NCBI RefSeq assembly: GCF_002407605.1
Contig: NZ_NXGV01000001.1
Span: 680,895-744,894, forward strand
Length of the DNA stretch: 64,000 bases
Direction of reading: 5' to 3'
Source: Marinobacter sp. ANT_B65
GTDB lineage: Bacteria > Pseudomonadota > Gammaproteobacteria > Pseudomonadales > Oleiphilaceae
Shown here: piece by piece, positions 61,871 through 64,000 of the stretch
Layout of the letters: every line of letters starts with the position of its first letter
Numbering within the stretch: position 1 is the stretch's first letter
Notes under the pieces: generated by a model
Told to the model about the DNA's origin: nothing
Database searches by the model: none
What the model saw: the letters and a program-made list of their open reading frames with translations, nothing else
Position numbers and translations under genes: made by a program

Positions 61871-62527
61871 GTGAAGAAAACCATGCTTGCATTAGCAGTG
61901 ACGACTATGGGCCTTGCCGGCTGCATGACTTATGACCCATACACTGGTGAGCAGAAGACCTCTGATGCCACTAAAGGCAGTATTATTGGCGCTATCGGTG
62001 GTGCGGCCATCGGCGCTGCAACCTCAAGCAAAAGCGATCGTGCTAAGGGTGCCCTGATTGGTGCGGCAGGTGGTGCAGCCATTGGTGGTGGTATTGGTTA
62101 TTACATGGACCGGCAGGAAGCCCAGTTGCGGCAGAAGCTGGAGGGTAGTGGTGTTCGGGTTGTTCGCAACGGTGACCAGATCGAACTCATCATGCCCGGT
62201 AATATTACTTTTGACCTGAATCAGACTTCGATTCGGGGTGGTTTCACCGATACTCTCGAATCGGTTGCTCTGGTACTGAAAGAGTTCGACCAGACCATTA
62301 TCCAGATCGAAGGTCATACTGACAGCTCCGGTTCGGACAGTTACAACCAGTTGCTCAGTGAACGCCGTGCTGGCTCGGTGCGGGATTTTCTGCTTAATCA
62401 GGGTATTGCGTCCAGCCGCACCCGTGCGGTGGGTTACGGAGAGCGCTACCCTATTGCTTCCAATGATACCGCTGCAGGGCGTGAGCAGAACCGTCGCGTA
62501 GAGCTGACGCTGGTTCCTATGCAGTAA
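61871..62527 (+). CDS. OmpA-family lipoprotein, YiaD-like
   Basis: 218 residues. Lipoprotein signal with lipobox GLAGC (Cys about 18), then a Gly-rich glycine-zipper (GAIGGAAIGAATSS, GALIGAAGGAAIGGGIGYYMD, about 42-80) and a C-terminal OmpA domain (about 100-218) with HTDSSGSDSYNQLLSERRAG and the NRRVEL end, which binds peptidoglycan. Start GTG at 61871 with AGGAG upstream. Anchors the outer membrane to the cell wall. Followed by an 11-bp tandem repeat. Confidence 0.92.
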   Translation: MKKTMLALAVTTMGLAGCMTYDPYTGEQKTSDATKGSIIGAIGGAAIGAATSSKSDRAKGALIGAAGGAAIGGGIGYYMDRQEAQLRQKLEGSGVRVVRNGDQIELIMPGNITFDLNQTSIRGGFTDTLESVALVLKEFDQTIIQIEGHTDSSGSDSYNQLLSERRAGSVRDFLLNQGIASSRTRAVGYGERYPIASNDTAAGREQNRRVELTLVPMQ

Positions 62528-62560
62528 CGGGGCAGTAACGGGGCAGTAACGGGGCAGTAA
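62522..62560 (+). repeat. 11-bp tandem repeat carrying stop codons
   Basis: CAGTAA begins at 62522, 62533, 62544 and 62555, separated by CGGGG; unit CGGGGCAGTAA repeats three times after the true stop. The period of 11 puts TAA in all three frames. Confidence 0.85.
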
Positions 62561-62580
62561 CCTGGTTCGGGTATTGCCGG

Positions 62581-62620
62581 CCATAAAAAAACCGGAGCAA
62601 AGGCTCCGGTTTTTTTATGG
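62581..62620. terminator. Bidirectional terminator
   Basis: CCATAAAAAAACCGGAGC and GCTCCGGTTTTTTTATGG form an 18-bp perfect stem around a 4-base loop, between the convergent OmpA-like and serA genes. Confidence 0.93.
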
Positions 62621-62629
62621 TGCTGTGGC

Positions 62630-63859
62630 TTAAAACAGTACGCGGCAGCGTATGGTGCCTTTTACCTGGAGCAGTTTCTCCAGGGCCAGCTCACCGTAGG
62701 CTTTATCCACATCAATTACGACATAACCAATGTCTTCTTTGGTCTGCAGGTACTGACCGCAGATGTTGATGCCATTCTCGGAGAATACCTGGTTGATTTC
62801 TGACATCACTCCGGGCACGTTCTCGTGAATGTGCAGCAGACGGTGCTGATTCGGATGCGAAGGCAGTGCAACTTCAGGGAAGTTGACTGACGACACGGAG
62901 GTACCGTTGTCGCTATACATGGTCAGTTTCTCGGCCACTTCACGCCCGATGTTTTCCTGGGCTTCGATGGTCGAACCGCCCACGTGCGGCGTGAGGATCA
63001 CATTGTCGAACTCCCGCAGCGGGGAAACGAATTCTTCGTTGTTGGACTTGGGCTCAACGGGGAACACGTCAATTGCAGCACCCAGCAACTTGCCACTTCT
63101 CAGGGCGTCAGCAAGTGCATCAATATCAACAACGGACCCTCTTGACGCGTTCATCAGGATAGAGCCAGGCTTCATCTGGGCCAGTTGCTCTGCCTTGAAC
63201 ATGTACTTGGTGGCCGGTGTCTCCGGAACGTGCAGGCTCACAACATCAGCGATGTTAAGCAGTTCCTGCATCGTTCCTACCTGAGTGGCATTGCCGATGG
63301 AGAGCCTGGATACTACATCGTAGAAGTACACGTCCATGCCCAGGCTTTCTGCCAGAACACTGAACTGTGTACCTATGTTGCCGTAGCCAATGATTCCCAG
63401 CTTTTTGCCACGAATCTCGTAGCTGTCTTTTGCTGATTTCTGCCATTCGCCCCGATGCGCCTTGGCGTTTTTCTCTGGAACACCGCGCAGCAGGAGGATA
63501 GCCTGTGCAAGAACCAGTTCAGCAACGCTGCGGGTGTTGGAGAATGGGGCATTGAATACTGCGATGCCGCGACGGGTGGCTGCCTGGAGATCCACCTGGT
63601 TAGTGCCAATACAGAAGCAACCCACGGCGACCAGTTTTTTGGCTGCCTCGAATACTTTCGCAGTCAACTGAGTGCGCGAGCGAATACCGACAAAGTGCGC
63701 ATCGGCGATTTTCTCAATCAGGTCTTCCTCGGCCAGGGAGTGACTGAGGTACTCAATGTTGGTGTAGCCTGCAGCATTCAGGGTATCCAGTGCGGACTGA
63801 TGCACGCCTTCCAGCAGCAGAATGCGGATTTTGCTCTTTTCGAGAGACGTCGTTGACAT
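62630..63859 (-). CDS. serA: D-3-phosphoglycerate dehydrogenase
   Basis: 409 residues from ATG 63859 (GGAAG upstream), the same length as E. coli SerA (410); a longer frame to 63991 is not used. Catalytic/NAD part with IGTNQVDLQAATRRGIAVFN (about 84-103), GIIGYGNIGTQ (about 155), HVPETPATKYMF, and DVFPVEPKSN. A C-terminal ACT domain (HENVPGVMSEINQVFSENGI, about 344-363) indicates feedback control by serine. First step of serine synthesis from 3-phosphoglycerate. Confidence 0.96.
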   Translation of the reverse strand: MSTTSLEKSKIRILLLEGVHQSALDTLNAAGYTNIEYLSHSLAEEDLIEKIADAHFVGIRSRTQLTAKVFEAAKKLVAVGCFCIGTNQVDLQAATRRGIAVFNAPFSNTRSVAELVLAQAILLLRGVPEKNAKAHRGEWQKSAKDSYEIRGKKLGIIGYGNIGTQFSVLAESLGMDVYFYDVVSRLSIGNATQVGTMQELLNIADVVSLHVPETPATKYMFKAEQLAQMKPGSILMNASRGSVVDIDALADALRSGKLLGAAIDVFPVEPKSNNEEFVSPLREFDNVILTPHVGGSTIEAQENIGREVAEKLTMYSDNGTSVSSVNFPEVALPSHPNQHRLLHIHENVPGVMSEINQVFSENGINICGQYLQTKEDIGYVVIDVDKAYGELALEKLLQVKGTIRCRVLF

Positions 63860-64000
63860 GGGCTTTGCTTCCGAACCTTTCGTCGCATGAAGTGACCTGT
63901 AACCAGTCATCATCTGGGCTGGCTCACAGAACAGGGGCGGTATGATACCATAAAAGCAACTTTTCACAGTGTGCCGGTTCGCCTGGATCAACTGAACTGA

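Noticed and set aside
1..64000. tRNA, rRNA, CRISPR array, insertion sequence or prophage
   Set aside because: Read through on both strands; no cloverleaf, spacer-repeat series, transposase, integrase or phage structural gene was recognised.

Overview
The window looks like chromosome from a free-living, probably marine gammaproteobacterium. Gene content (group-2 Mrp Na+/H+ antiporter, arginine succinyltransferase pathway, several acyl-CoA synthetases and beta-oxidation genes, imelysin-type iron locus, moderate GC) fits a Marinobacter-like organism; this is inferred from protein resemblance and is not proven. No rRNA, tRNA, CRISPR array, prophage or complete insertion sequence was seen. Most of the window is ordinary housekeeping and accessory chromosome with short intergenic gaps.

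Layout. 1-1701: arginine catabolism (start of a DUF1338-like gene and astA) divergent from an Lrp/AsnC regulator. 1735-8358: a 35-codon membrane peptide gene, a long-chain acyl-CoA synthetase, a small basic protein, a LysR regulator, an SLT lytic transglycosylase-like protein, a secreted DUF2059-like protein, a metal-ligand-less M24 protein and a parvulin. 8541-12698: ABC-F ATPase (YbiT type), DUF1415 gene flanked by two inverted copies of a remarkable hairpin repeat, a spermidine-synthase-like protein and a sirtuin. 12714-20260: Kef-type antiporter with a small coupled upstream gene, then a branched-chain amino-acid region (Na+/amino-acid symporter and leucine dehydrogenase divergent from AzlCD exporter) and an EF-hand-like protein. 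20268-26771: membrane protein, COG3146 acyltransferase-like protein, a Cpx-like envelope stress module (Spy/CpxP-like protein divergent from response regulator and kinase, with GTAAA boxes between), YigZ, a DUF4136 lipoprotein and a SUI1/YciH factor. 26915-30396: D-amino-acid dehydrogenase, DUF4442 thioesterase-fold protein and an AlkK-like acyl-CoA ligase.

30527-36372: six-gene group-2 Mrp antiporter operon (A/B fused, C, D, E, F, G). 36757-42833: small coiled protein, acyl-CoA dehydrogenase plus enoyl-CoA hydratase pair, Rof-like small protein, acidic lipoprotein, and a Tat-exported PhoX-family protein. 43061-45144: chemotaxis receptor with a C-terminal sensor-like extension and a small membrane protein. 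45168-51655: a probable Fur-controlled iron operon read leftward (imelysin lipoprotein, di-haem oxidoreductase, second imelysin-like protein, Tat DUF1513 protein, MFS transporter) with a near-consensus Fur box upstream. 52138-55565: RlmJ, an unusual degenerate NTPase-like protein paired with an MscS channel, and a secreted DUF4168 protein. 55755-59839: NtrB/NtrC-type two-component system with an array of GTGGC half-sites at its promoter, followed by overlapping EamA transporter and GIY-YIG genes. 59817-63859: two alpha/beta hydrolases, an OmpA-like lipoprotein followed by a tandem stop-codon repeat, and serA.

Functional themes are fatty-acid activation and oxidation, amino-acid uptake and catabolism, ion homeostasis, iron acquisition and envelope stress. 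The most unusual items are the paired hairpin elements whose loop is conserved while the stems differ yet stay self-complementary, the NTPase-like/MscS pair, and the half-site array before the NtrB/NtrC pair.
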